A stretch of 40,996 bases of DNA from a virus. The stretch is taken from IMG/VR virus record IMGVR_UViG_3300018080_000059, positions 1 to 40,996 of that record; one strand, 5' to 3'. The notes beneath the pieces were generated by a model. The model did not search any database, had not been told where the DNA came from, and was given only the letters and a program-made list of their open reading frames with translations. Shown here piece after piece: positions 32,139-39,446 of the stretch. The position numbers and the translations under genes are program-made. How positions within the stretch are numbered: position 1 is the stretch's first letter; each line of letters opens with the position of its first letter.

Positions 32139-32262
32139 AACAGTAATTTCAACGATCTTTCTTGCGATTGTGTTTTATTTCATAATCGCAATTATCGGGT
32201 TAACGTGGCATTTCTTTAAGCGCTTTATTTTTTGGGGGGAAGATGAGAAGGATTATCATTGA
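32119..32262 (+). CDS. Candidate holin: single-helix membrane protein, 47 aa
   Basis: The ORF MNLQFFETVISTIFLAIVFYFIIAIIGLTWHFFKRFIFWG... has one long hydrophobic helix (about 8-33) followed by a basic-aromatic stretch and a charged tail. It overlaps the amidase start by 20 bases, and holin-endolysin adjacency is a common lysis arrangement. It could act as a pinholin-sized or class III-like holin, but other small membrane roles are possible. The Shine-Dalgarno is weak. Confidence 0.5.
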   Translation: MNLQFFETVISTIFLAIVFYFIIAIIGLTWHFFKRFIFWGEDEKDYH

Positions 32263-32803
32263 TTCAGGTCATGGAGGAATTGACAACGGAGCATCAGCCG
32301 AAATATTTGGCAGGAGAGTTTACGAGAAAGACTTAAATTATGTAATGGCAACACTTGTCACTAATATGTTGTCAGGAATTCCAATCAATGATATCTGGTT
32401 AAATCCAGAACATATCAGCAATCCAACACCATTAAAACATAGACTTGATTTTGTTAATAAAGAGGATGTATTTATTTCAATACATCATAATTCGTATAGA
32501 ACAAGCCAGCCGAATGGATTTGAGATTTTTCATGGATCTATAGGAAATCATGCAGAACAGAGTAAAATTTTAGCTCAATATGTTCATTCACAAATCAAAA
32601 ATGCTTTCCCTGAAAGAAAAAGTCGAGGGGTTAAAGTCAATAATCGGCTTTTCTTAATTAAAAATAGTCCTTGCGTTACAATATTAATTGAATGCGGTTT
32701 TATGTCTAATTATCATGAATTAACAAGGATGATTCTCCCGCATAATTTGATTAAAATGGCTGAATCAATCGCTCAGGGTGTTATGTATTGGTGCGAAGCA
32801 TGA
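32243..32803 (+). CDS. Endolysin: N-acetylmuramoyl-L-alanine amidase (Amidase_3), 186 aa
   Basis: The motifs of the zinc-dependent amidase are complete: IIIDSGHGGIDNGA (His10), VYEKDLN (Glu28), FISIHHNS (His81) and ILIECGFMSN with the catalytic Glu150. The enzyme cuts the amide bond between muramic acid and the stem peptide. There is no signal peptide or cell-wall binding domain, so it would need a holin to reach the wall. A GGGGGGAAG ribosome site precedes the ATG. It lies in the early rightward operon instead of the late cluster. Confidence 0.92.
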   Translation: MRRIIIDSGHGGIDNGASAEIFGRRVYEKDLNYVMATLVTNMLSGIPINDIWLNPEHISNPTPLKHRLDFVNKEDVFISIHHNSYRTSQPNGFEIFHGSIGNHAEQSKILAQYVHSQIKNAFPERKSRGVKVNNRLFLIKNSPCVTILIECGFMSNYHELTRMILPHNLIKMAESIAQGVMYWCEA

Positions 32804-33027
32804 GCCCACGCTGGACATATAAATGTTCAAAATGTGATTATGAATGCGACATAGAGGCTAAAAGACTTGAAGAAACTTTTGAAAAAGAAGATTGCCCGAA
32901 ATGTCGCGGAGAAAATACTTTTATAAGGCAATTTCCTTTAACAAACTGGAAACCGTTCAAGGGCAGCTCTAAATTGAGTTATAGAACTTCTGGTATTGAA
33001 GGATACGACAGCAAATATACTGATTAA
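32800..33027 (+). CDS. Small zinc-ribbon protein, 75 aa
   Basis: Two CxxC knuckles (YKCSKCDYECD and EDCPKCRGE) frame a 15-20 residue loop, the classic zinc-ribbon pattern. The C-terminus has a Trp/Lys-rich region (TNWKPFKGSSKLSYRTSG). The ATG overlaps the amidase stop (ATGA). This resembles FmdB-type small zinc-ribbon proteins. A regulatory or nucleic-acid-binding function is likely but unproven. Confidence 0.6.
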   Translation: MSPRWTYKCSKCDYECDIEAKRLEETFEKEDCPKCRGENTFIRQFPLTNWKPFKGSSKLSYRTSGIEGYDSKYTD

Positions 33028-33034
33028 GGTTAAA

Positions 33035-33601
33035 ATGTATGAACTTGTTGAAAGAAAATGTGCATGCGGATGCGGAAAAACTTTCAAGTGTTTTCCAAAT
33101 TCTCCACAAAAATATTTTGGCCGGGAGCATGAACCGTTTGTTAAACTTACATCTGAAGAATATCTGCGAAAAAGACGTGATGCTAAAAATAAATATTTTA
33201 CAAGAGCAATAAAAATAAAAAATGCTCTAAAGAGGGAAGCAATGGGAAGAAAATTAAACGTGAACAGAGACACATTAATTGAATATGTCAAAGAATTAAG
33301 AGAAAAAGGAATGGGACCTACAGAAATAGTAGAGCATTTAAAAAAGAAAAAAATAAATTTCACAGATGGAAGCGAAATTTCACCTACAACTATTTCATAT
33401 TGGTCTAATGTTGAAAAATATACATCAAATAGAGAAGCTACAAAAAGAAAAAAAGAGAAAAAGCAAAAAGAGGTTGAAGAGAAAATCGAAGAAGAAGAGA
33501 TTGAAGAAGAAGACGATGAACTCAGTATAATTATAAGTGTACTCAATTCTAATCTTGATCCAGATAAGAAAAAAGATATTATAAGAAAAATCTTGAATTA
33601 A
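33035..33601 (+). CDS. Putative DNA-binding protein, zinc finger plus helix-turn-helix, 188 aa
   Basis: The ATG at 33035 with AAGG upstream is chosen; an upstream TTG lacks support. The N-terminus has ERKCACGCGKTFKCFP...YFGREHEP, like a small zinc-binding unit. The middle has a helix-turn-helix-like segment (LREKGMGPTEIVEHLKKKKINFTDGSEISPTTISYW) similar to resolvase or sigma-type recognition helices, and the C-terminus is Glu-rich. It could be a regulator of late transcription, since no other regulator gene is recognisable. Confidence 0.5.
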   Translation: MYELVERKCACGCGKTFKCFPNSPQKYFGREHEPFVKLTSEEYLRKRRDAKNKYFTRAIKIKNALKREAMGRKLNVNRDTLIEYVKELREKGMGPTEIVEHLKKKKINFTDGSEISPTTISYWSNVEKYTSNREATKRKKEKKQKEVEEKIEEEEIEEEDDELSIIISVLNSNLDPDKKKDIIRKILN

Positions 33602-33621
33602 TTTTTAAAAAGGATATAAAA

Positions 33622-33843
33622 ATGAAACATTCGATTTGCAAGGGGTGCGGGAAAAAGATTTTCTGGGGAATAACTCATGAAGGGAAAAAGATTCCGCTTG
33701 ATGCAAGCGCGCCAGTTTATCATTTCAATCCTGATGAATATGGCGAAACAATTGTGAAAGCGAAAGATATGTATGTCAGCCATTTTTCCACATGCAAACG
33801 AGCCAATGATTTCAGCGCATCAAAGAGAAAAAAACATGACTGA
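33622..33843 (+). CDS. Small phage zinc-finger protein, 73 aa
   Basis: The pattern CKGCGKKIFWGITHEGKKIPLDASAPVYHF followed by SHFSTCKRANDF is a known phage-conserved layout: a CxxC pair, then an HFxTC pair, forming one zinc site. AAGGA precedes the ATG. Function of the family is not known. It overlaps the next gene by eight bases. Confidence 0.6.
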   Translation: MKHSICKGCGKKIFWGITHEGKKIPLDASAPVYHFNPDEYGETIVKAKDMYVSHFSTCKRANDFSASKRKKHD

Positions 33844-34096
33844 ATGTCCTCTTTGCGGAAAAGAAGTTCTAGCATTACAAAGGCATCATAAATTTTCTCA
33901 ATCGAAAAGAAATAAAGAACTTTATCCTGATTTTATAAACGATACTCGAAATATTCAATATGTCTGCGCTGATTGCCACGTCGGACACAGAAGTCATAAA
34001 CTTGTTCATTGGTCTGAGCTTGCATTTTGTGAAGTTATGGGAATAATCCCCAGAAGTAAAACAGGATTGATGCTTTATGAAAGGTTAATAAAATGA
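33836..34096 (+). CDS. HNH-type small protein, 86 aa
   Basis: The start at 33836 overlaps the preceding stop. The sequence has ECPLCGKEV, then RHHKFSQSKRNKELYPDFIND, then IQYVCADCHVGHRSHK. The two CxxC pairs and the His residues fit the zinc-supported HNH/treble-clef fold of phage endonucleases. A separate role in packaging (as in HNH partners of terminase) is unlikely from its position in the early operon. Catalysis is inferred only. Confidence 0.55.
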   Translation: MTECPLCGKEVLALQRHHKFSQSKRNKELYPDFINDTRNIQYVCADCHVGHRSHKLVHWSELAFCEVMGIIPRSKTGLMLYERLIK

Positions 34097-34371
34097 CTTT
34101 TGATGAATGGTTTAATGATGTCTTTAAATCAACGGTTAAAACACAACAAGAAAAAGAATATCTTAACAAAATGAGAATTATTTTGCATCGTTGTTGGTCG
34201 GTGTCACGGCAAATAGCCAAAAGACAGCGCACAGAGGAAATTGTAGAAATCATAAAAAATTGTGTTGTTAGTGCATCTATTATTAACGGGAAAGAGACAG
34301 ATCAAAAGTATAAATTTATTGAAATAAGAGCAATTGATGAAATCAAACAAAAATATTTGGAGGGAGAATGA
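34093..34371 (+). CDS. Unknown early protein, 92 aa
   Basis: A mainly helical protein with a basic centre (MRIILHRCWSVSRQIAKRQRTEEIVEIIKNCVVSASI) and an acidic end. Its ATG overlaps the previous stop (ATGA) and its own stop overlaps the next ATG, so it belongs to the early operon. Family not recognised. Confidence 0.45.
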   Translation: MTFDEWFNDVFKSTVKTQQEKEYLNKMRIILHRCWSVSRQIAKRQRTEEIVEIIKNCVVSASIINGKETDQKYKFIEIRAIDEIKQKYLEGE

Positions 34372-34568
34372 AAGAAAAAATTTATAACATGAAATTGCAT
34401 GAAGTGTTCAGGCCAGAATGTGATGTATATTTAGAAATTTTAAGAGTGCCCGGAGGATGGATTTATAATCAACATCAACCATATAGCAGGCAAGATCAGC
34501 CTGGGGGGGCTGATTATCAATTAACATCCACGTTTATTAGATTTAATAATGAATTTCAGGATGTATAG
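34368..34568 (+). CDS. Unknown small protein, 66 aa
   Basis: The central stretch VPGGWIYNQHQPYSRQDQPGGADYQLTSTFIRFNNEF resembles a group of short phage early proteins with a WIY...F signature. A GGAGGGAG ribosome site precedes the ATG. Function is unknown. Confidence 0.45.
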   Translation: MKEKIYNMKLHEVFRPECDVYLEILRVPGGWIYNQHQPYSRQDQPGGADYQLTSTFIRFNNEFQDV

Positions 34569-34602
34569 TAAACTGGAAACAAAAATACCTGGAGGGAGAG
34601 GG

Positions 34603-34965
34603 GTGAGGATAATATGTAGCTATTGTAAAAAGCCAGCTTCTCTTGTAACCGGAGAAGAGATATATCCTCATCGAAAAGACTTATATCATAAATTTTTTTG
34701 GCTTTGTAAACCGTGTGATGCATATACTGGGTGTCACCGAAACACAAATAAACCGCTTGGGCGGCTGGCTGGCCCGGAGTTAAGAAAATTAAAAGTTATG
34801 GCACATTCAGCCTTCGATCCATTATGGAAAAATGGTAAAATGAAAAGGAAAGATGCCTATAAATGGCTATCAGATCAGCTTAAAATAAATTTTTCTTTTT
34901 GTCATATTGGATATTTCGATGAACAAATGTGCAAGAAAGTTATAGATGTTTGTAAAAATATTTAA
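34603..34965 (+). CDS. DUF3268-family zinc protein, 120 aa
   Basis: The GTG at 34603 is chosen because GGAGG lies seven bases upstream; ATG codons further up lack ribosome sites. The family pattern is clear: CSYCKKPASLVTGEEIYPHR, WLCKPCDAYTGCHRNTNKPLGRLAGPELR, AHSAFDPLW, AYKWLSDQL, and FCHIGYFDEQMCKKV. The Cys and His pairs form a zinc site. The family is widespread in phages and of unknown function. Confidence 0.75.
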   Translation: MRIICSYCKKPASLVTGEEIYPHRKDLYHKFFWLCKPCDAYTGCHRNTNKPLGRLAGPELRKLKVMAHSAFDPLWKNGKMKRKDAYKWLSDQLKINFSFCHIGYFDEQMCKKVIDVCKNI

Positions 34966-34980
34966 ATATCTGGAGGGGAG

Positions 34981-35178
34981 ATGATTCCAATATTTGTTAT
35001 GTTTTTGATGTTTAATGCAGCATTGATAAATGAAACACTGATTAATGAAGAGAAAGAAGCGCAGATTATACAACTTGAGTTAGAACTTCATGAATGTCAG
35101 GATAAATGGTTAAACGATCTGGTAAAGAAACATTATTATAAACATAGATGTAATGAAGGAAAATCAATTGACGATTGA
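34981..35178 (+). CDS. Unknown protein with hydrophobic N-terminus, 65 aa
   Basis: The first 16 residues (MIPIFVMFLMFNAALI) are hydrophobic, like a signal anchor, followed by a Glu/Lys-rich helix (EEKEAQIIQLELELHECQDKW) and a basic tail. GGAGG with four-base spacing precedes the ATG. A small membrane-anchored coiled-coil protein is the best description. Confidence 0.45.
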   Translation: MIPIFVMFLMFNAALINETLINEEKEAQIIQLELELHECQDKWLNDLVKKHYYKHRCNEGKSIDD

Positions 35179-35187
35179 AATGACAAA

Positions 35188-35454
35188 ATGAAAACACACG
35201 ATCTTAAAATTTGGCCCAAAAATTTTACTGAAGTTGCATCAGGACGAAAAAAGGCTGAAGTCAGAGAAAATGACAGGGATTTTAAAGTAGGCGACCAATT
35301 GCTTTTAAGAGAATGGAGCCCGTTGACAAATGAATATACTAGTCAAAGCTTACTTGTAAAAATCACGCATATATTGTCATTGACAGATTTCAATGCTGTG
35401 ATGCCAGGTTATGTTGTATTATCAATAGATGAAACATCTGGAGGAATAAATTGA
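35188..35454 (+). CDS. DUF3850/ASCH-like RNA-binding protein, 88 aa
   Basis: HDLKIWPKNFTEVASGRKKAEVRENDRDFKVGDQLLLREW followed by LLVKITHIL and GYVVLSI is the signature of the DUF3850 group, an ASCH/PUA-like beta barrel expected to bind RNA. The conserved G-x-K-x-x-E-x-R-x-NDR core is intact. It lies just before a RusA-like gene. Role in phage biology unknown. Confidence 0.8.
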   Translation: MKTHDLKIWPKNFTEVASGRKKAEVRENDRDFKVGDQLLLREWSPLTNEYTSQSLLVKITHILSLTDFNAVMPGYVVLSIDETSGGIN

Positions 35455-35828
35455 AAAGCATAAAAATAGAGGTCCCTTATGATTCGGTTCTTTCGAAAAA
35501 TCGCATGTATGTTTTCACGAGAAAAAGCCAATATAGAAAGATCCCAAATTCACAACATGAAAAAGCGAAAGATTATATTACAACTTTATTCAGGTCAAAG
35601 TTATCTAATAATCCGCATCCCCAAAAATCTAAAACTTATATTGATGTTGTCGCTTTTAAGCCTAATATGCGCGGCGATGCTTCTAATCTCATTGACGGTA
35701 TATGCGATGCTATTAAAAAATGCTTCAACTTTGATGACAATTATTTCTCTGGCTCATGGGATTGGTTTATAGATAAAAAAAATCCGAGGATTGAAATAAC
35801 TGTTAAATATGAGGATGAATTATTTTAA
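35451..35828 (+). CDS. RusA-like Holliday junction resolvase, 125 aa
   Basis: The pattern MRGDASNLIDGICDAIKKCFNFDDNYF contains the acidic cluster (Asp76, Asp82, Asp86, Asp95/96) characteristic of RusA-type dimeric resolvases. The N-terminal strand VPYDSVLSKNRMY is also typical. Start is a TTG with GGAGG at five to six bases, overlapping the preceding stop. It would resolve branches made by the RecE/RecT-like pair before packaging. Confidence 0.75.
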   Translation: MKSIKIEVPYDSVLSKNRMYVFTRKSQYRKIPNSQHEKAKDYITTLFRSKLSNNPHPQKSKTYIDVVAFKPNMRGDASNLIDGICDAIKKCFNFDDNYFSGSWDWFIDKKNPRIEITVKYEDELF

Positions 35829-36434
35829 ATGGAAATTATAAAAACAATAAGCTTTTCGCAACAAGAAATTTTATCAAACATAATGAAATTATATTGTCCG
35901 GATGGATTTGAATGTGATCCAACATATTCAAAAGGATTTTTCTATAAAAATTTAAAAAAGCCTGAGCACAAATTCGACATAAATCCTCAAACCGACGATA
36001 CAATAAAAGCATGTGCAACAAAACTTCCTTTAAAAAATCGAAGCATTAATAATATTGTTTTTGATCCTCCGTTTGTTGCAACGACATCAAAAATGATAAA
36101 ACCGGGATCCAATATAATTCAAAGCAGATATTCAGCTTTTCCAGACATGCTTTCCCTCAGGTCATTTTATTTCAATTGTCTTGTTGAATTTCATAGAGTA
36201 TTAAAACTTAATGGAATTTTGATTTTTAAATGTCAGGATAGCGTGTCTGACAGCAATCAATACATGAATCATTGTCATATATGGCATATGGCCAGGGATA
36301 TCGGTTACAAAGAACTTGATTTATTTATTCTACTCGCTAAAAATCGATTGATAAGTGGAAACATGCATAAGCAGCAACATGCCAGAAAGTTTCATAGTTA
36401 TTTCTTGGTGCTTCTAAAACAGGCCAGAAAATAA
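35829..36434 (+). CDS. DNA methyltransferase, DPPF type, 201 aa
   Basis: The catalytic motif FDPPF lies at 78-82. The N-terminal part (DPTYSKGFFYK) and the later HRVLKLNGILIFKCQDSVS fit the AdoMet-binding fold of the N6-adenine/N4-cytosine class. It lacks a separate target-recognition domain, as usual for small phage methylases. It may modify phage DNA against host restriction, but the target base and sequence cannot be read from the gene. It is the last gene of the rightward operon. Confidence 0.7.
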   Translation: MEIIKTISFSQQEILSNIMKLYCPDGFECDPTYSKGFFYKNLKKPEHKFDINPQTDDTIKACATKLPLKNRSINNIVFDPPFVATTSKMIKPGSNIIQSRYSAFPDMLSLRSFYFNCLVEFHRVLKLNGILIFKCQDSVSDSNQYMNHCHIWHMARDIGYKELDLFILLAKNRLISGNMHKQQHARKFHSYFLVLLKQARK

Positions 36435-36436
36435 AA

Positions 36437-37156
36437 TTATTTCAATAAATCGAATTTCATATATTTAAAAATATCAGATGTAGTTTTAAAATATTCGGCG
36501 AAAACAGCTTCAAAATACTTATTTATACCCGGGATTCCTTCAAAAAAGGCTGCCTTTTTGAATGAAATCTTAGCTAATTTTGTCCAGAATGTCGGTTTTT
36601 TTTCTGCCTGAACAAGAAAAATATAATATTTTACTTTATTTGTTGATGACTCCTGTATTTTTTCAACAAGATCCAGTTTCACAGAAAGATAAAAGAAAAT
36701 GTCAGTTATCCAGTAAAGAGGTTTTAAATTATATGCCCTGAAAATAGGCGATAAATGATGCGGTTTCATAAGAATATGTTCAAAATTCGGATAAAAGCCA
36801 AAACGTAGCAACAATCCAATCAAAAACCTGCGTAAAAATTCATTGTCTTTAGCCAGAGCTGCGAAAATGTTACAGGGCAATGTCTGGTCAGGGTTTGTTC
36901 CTTTTCGCGGATTACAGCCAAATTTCGAAAGGATTTTGTCATAAATGCATTTGGTCCAGCCTTCAGAATTTGACCAGAAATAAGAAGGATCTTTTATCGG
37001 CCAAAAAATAGATTTGAACAGAACTTTTTTAACAGGCTCAAAAACACGTTTTGCCATTCCAGTATGGCCCATAAAAACGTAAGTCAGGGCATAAAAAGCC
37101 ATATTATGTGCGACATCACGTGTTCCAATAAACAATCCGTTTTTATCGTAAATCAT
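36437..37156 (-). CDS. Unknown protein, 239 aa, last gene of the leftward run
   Basis: The protein is basic and aromatic, with short hydrophobic stretches (FLIGLLLRFGFYPNF, LYWITDIFFYLSVKLDLV) and a start RDVAHNMAFYALTYVFMG. I do not recognise the family. It sits behind a strong terminator (37178-37208) with its own GGAGG ribosome site, and it ends two bases from the methyltransferase stop on the other strand. It could be an accessory or host-takeover gene. Confidence 0.5.
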   Translation of the reverse strand: MIYDKNGLFIGTRDVAHNMAFYALTYVFMGHTGMAKRVFEPVKKVLFKSIFWPIKDPSYFWSNSEGWTKCIYDKILSKFGCNPRKGTNPDQTLPCNIFAALAKDNEFLRRFLIGLLLRFGFYPNFEHILMKPHHLSPIFRAYNLKPLYWITDIFFYLSVKLDLVEKIQESSTNKVKYYIFLVQAEKKPTFWTKLAKISFKKAAFFEGIPGINKYFEAVFAEYFKTTSDIFKYMKFDLLK

Positions 37157-37177
37157 AAATCCTCCGAATGGATTAGT

Positions 37178-37208
37178 AAAAAAACGCCGGGCTCATAACA
37201 CCGGCGTT
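37178..37208 (-). terminator. Intrinsic terminator upstream of the last leftward gene
   Basis: On the minus strand AACGCCGG and CCGGCGTT (arms 37201-37208 and 37183-37190, ten-base loop) form a perfect 8-bp stem followed by a run of seven T that begins in the stem. A second small hairpin (CCGAG ggtgg CTCGG) lies just upstream. The GGAGG site of the next gene follows within 25 bases. Confidence 0.7.
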
Positions 37209-37259
37209 ATATATCCGAGGGTGGCTCGGAAATGAAATTTTCTGCTTACCAACATAATA

Positions 37260-37475
37260 TTAATTCGGTTTTGTTTCGTCAAGTTTTTTAATCTTTTCAA
37301 GGTTTGCGTTTCTCTGTGATTGATAAGATTCTCTCAGCCTTGTTGCACTTTTCATGTGTGGTTCCATAGCTTTCACAAAATTAAGATATGCTTTCTTTGC
37401 TGCCTTTGAAGATTCTGAATAATCAAGATACCAGCCGAGAATTTTTAAAAGAATTGTAACTATTGTTTCTCCCAT
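37260..37475 (-). CDS. Small helical protein, 71 aa
   Basis: The N-terminus (MGETIVTILLKILGWYLDYSES) could be an amphipathic or short membrane helix, followed by a basic coiled-coil region (KSATRLRESYQSQRNANLEKIKKLDE). AAGGGG precedes the ATG and a terminator follows the gene. It belongs to the membrane/lysis-type cluster, but no family is recognised. Confidence 0.45.
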   Translation of the reverse strand: MGETIVTILLKILGWYLDYSESSKAAKKAYLNFVKAMEPHMKSATRLRESYQSQRNANLEKIKKLDETKPN

Positions 37476-37508
37476 TTATAACCCCTTTATAACTATTATT
37501 TTTTATAT

Positions 37509-38192
37509 TTATAACTCTCTTAAAGGTATTTCTTCATAACCTATTGTATCTAATCTGTGTTCCCTGTGTGGCTCAGCTATTTCCATGAAATTATAAACGC
37601 ATTCTCTTCTCGGCATTTTAAACTTAAAAGATTTATTATCCGTGGTTTCGAAAACAATGTTTTTGCAAAAGTCTTTTTTCGCATTCTCAGGGGAAACTAC
37701 AACTTCAGTTGTAAAAACAATTCGCTCGATAAGTTCATATTTTGTTTGACAAATTGATACTCCAACATTCTTTAATATCTTTCCGTTACAATAAATAGTT
37801 GCTGGCAATGTCGCATCTTTTGTTTTTATATCCATAAATGCAAAAGAATGTTTTCCCTTAATATCATATCCCGCGACCTGAATCGGACAAGATCCAGAAA
37901 ATTCATCCGGAGAAGAAGGAGCATATTTTAGTTTAACCTTTTTCTTATTTAAAAATGTATGCGCTTCTTCCTGGGTTATTTCTCGATGACACGTCGAAAA
38001 CGTAAATAAATCAAGTTTTCCGGCTGACTTAAACTCGATCTCGTTTTCTTTAGTATTTGGGATTACTGCGACACCTTCATATTTTTCCCCATCAATTTTA
38101 ATCTGCATGTCTCTTTTATAATAAATCTCTGGATCTAATTCTTGATGGACAGTTGCACAACTGATTATAAAAATAAAAATTAAAAATTTCAT
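37509..38192 (-). CDS. Lipoprotein, 227 aa
   Basis: The start at 38192 is chosen (GAGG at good spacing). It gives a short signal peptide MKFLIFIFIISC with a lipobox-like IISC, Cys12 being the predicted lipidated residue. The mature part is beta-rich with several cysteines (FSTCHREITQEEA, FSGSCPIQVAGYDIKG, YCNGKILKNVGVSIC) that could form disulfides in the periplasm. Phage lipoproteins of this kind can block re-infection or act in lysis. The role here is unknown. Confidence 0.6.
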   Translation of the reverse strand: MKFLIFIFIISCATVHQELDPEIYYKRDMQIKIDGEKYEGVAVIPNTKENEIEFKSAGKLDLFTFSTCHREITQEEAHTFLNKKKVKLKYAPSSPDEFSGSCPIQVAGYDIKGKHSFAFMDIKTKDATLPATIYCNGKILKNVGVSICQTKYELIERIVFTTEVVVSPENAKKDFCKNIVFETTDNKSFKFKMPRRECVYNFMEIAEPHREHRLDTIGYEEIPLREL

Positions 38193-38217
38193 AAATCCCT
38201 CAACAGGTGCATGCATA

Positions 38218-38397
38218 TTACCTCCAGATAATCTTATCTTTTGTAATTAATCTCAAAAATATAAAAACAAACGCTATAAAGCAAGCCCAGATCCCGGGAT
38301 GCTCAGACGCATATTTCTGGACAAGGGGACTAAAAGCTAAAAGGGCAGCCTGTATTAAAGCTGCCCAGAAAGTTTTACTTTTAAAAATAAATTTCAT
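38218..38397 (-). CDS. Small holin-like membrane protein, 59 aa
   Basis: The ORF encodes MKFIFKSKTFWAALIQAALLAFSP, then a second hydrophobic stretch ACFIAFVFIFLRLI and a basic end (TKDKIIWR). The KSKTFWA start and two-helix layout with a Pro-containing middle are common in short phage membrane proteins, some of them holins. Its ATG overlaps the preceding stop (TAATG). It overlaps a terminator-like hairpin in its own sequence. Confidence 0.55.
   Translation of the reverse strand: MKFIFKSKTFWAALIQAALLAFSPLVQKYASEHPGIWACFIAFVFIFLRLITKDKIIWR
38330..38366 (-). terminator. Intragenic terminator-like hairpin in the holin-like gene
   Basis: GGGCAGC and GCTGCCC (arms 38360-38366 and 38343-38349) form a perfect 7-bp stem with a ten-base loop. 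On the minus strand TTTTAGCTTTT follows. It lies inside the 59-aa membrane protein gene, so it could reduce expression of the distal codons and genes, or be coincidental to coding. Confidence 0.35.
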
Positions 38398-38717
38398 TAT
38401 TCTGTCGGTTTTGCTGCCTCAGCGGCTTTTGCGGCTTCACGGAGTTTTGATATTTCATCAAAAGCTCTTTCGCCTTCAATCGCCCAGGCCAGAAGGAATT
38501 TTGATCTTGCCTGATCCCATTCATCGTCAAGTTGATCCATTCCAGTGACCATTGTCGGAAGATTTGCAACAGCGCTCGTCAGAACTGCCGGAATATCAGC
38601 GCCTGCCTGAAAACCGTCCTGCAAAGCCTTATAGCTTGCAACGACGATATTTGCAGATCCAGCGGCAATTTCTGTAATTTCTTTCGGTAGCTCAACTGCT
38701 TTAGTGATTGTTTCCAT
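38397..38717 (-). CDS. Unknown small Ala-rich protein, 106 aa
   Basis: The start at 38717 has GGGGAGG with seven-base spacing. The product is Ala-rich and helical (ELPKEITEIAAGSANIVVASYKALQDGFQAG, FLLAWAIEGERAFDEISKLREAAKAAEAAKPTE) with no clear signal peptide. It resembles small phage proteins of unknown role located near lysis genes. It is translationally coupled to the holin-like gene. Confidence 0.5.
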   Translation of the reverse strand: METITKAVELPKEITEIAAGSANIVVASYKALQDGFQAGADIPAVLTSAVANLPTMVTGMDQLDDEWDQARSKFLLAWAIEGERAFDEISKLREAAKAAEAAKPTE

Positions 38718-38799
38718 TTCATTACCTCCCCGTTTATAAATTAAAGCAAACAAATATTAAAGACATTATATATCCAACAGAGGATTTTTTGCCAGAAAT

Positions 38800-39222
38800 T
38801 TATTGGATCTTCACACCTGATATCGCACTCGGTGGAGTTAGATCGAAAAAATATGTGACGACGCCCCCCACAACGTCGCCCATACATTTTGATTCATTCT
38901 GGTTATAATCAACGGCAGATACACATAAATCGTAAGATTTTCCTTCAGTTAAAACAAGTTCTGCCATTACATTTGAATCTTTTAATATTAATTCTACAGA
39001 ATCAGGAGCAATATCAATATAAGGCTTTTCTCTGCGAACAATGGTTGTCCCTGCTTCTTTTGCATAAATTCTTATCTTATCGAGATCCCCGTCTGCATTC
39101 GGGTGCAAATCCCAGACAAGTTTAGAATCATGGACATAATCATCGCTAAAACTTTCCCCAAAAGCTTTAAAACAGAAAAAAGTAAGAACTCCAACAAGAA
39201 TCATAAAAAAAATTTTTTTCAT
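38800..39222 (-). CDS. Secreted protein with fibronectin-like domain, 140 aa
   Basis: A cleavable-looking signal peptide (MKKIFFMILVGVLTFFCFKAFGES) is followed by an FN3-like beta sandwich pattern (SKLVWDLHPNADGDLDKIRIYAKEAG, AELVLTEGKSYDLCVSAVDYNQNESKC). This implies export to the periplasm or cell surface of a Gram-negative host. GGAG precedes the ATG, and the start overlaps the previous stop. Confidence 0.55.
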   Translation of the reverse strand: MKKIFFMILVGVLTFFCFKAFGESFSDDYVHDSKLVWDLHPNADGDLDKIRIYAKEAGTTIVRREKPYIDIAPDSVELILKDSNVMAELVLTEGKSYDLCVSAVDYNQNESKCMGDVVGGVVTYFFDLTPPSAISGVKIQ

Positions 39223-39446
39223 AATGTCTCCTTATTTTTTTTTATTAATAAAATTAAAAACTGATTAACTGCTTTTCTAATGAATTTTATATCGTCGCGC
39301 ATTTCTTTTATTTCAGTCTTAATGTCGTCTCCGAGAGTTTTGACCTCTGTTTTGCTGGCATAAGTATTATGCATAGTAAAAGAAAGCGTCAGGGTTCCTG
39401 CAATTATCGATAAACATATTAGAAAAATCTTAACCGATGTTTTCAT
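39219..39446 (-). CDS. Membrane-anchored coiled-coil protein, possible inner spanin, 75 aa
   Basis: The ATG at 39446 overlaps the preceding stop (ATGA). One N-terminal transmembrane helix (VKIFLICLSIIAGTLTLSF) is followed by a charged coiled coil (KTEVKTLGDDIKTEIKEMRDDIKFIRKAV) and a second short hydrophobic stretch near the end. The topology resembles an inner-membrane spanin, but a paired outer-membrane spanin is not certain; the lipoprotein at 37509-38192 is much larger than usual. Confidence 0.4.
   Translation of the reverse strand: MKTSVKIFLICLSIIAGTLTLSFTMHNTYASKTEVKTLGDDIKTEIKEMRDDIKFIRKAVNQFLILLIKKNKETL

Noticed and set aside
32938-33546. Minus-strand 202-aa frame opposite the HTH-type protein
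   Set aside because: Its Ser/Phe-rich translation mirrors the Glu/Lys-rich coding strand, and it runs against the operon.
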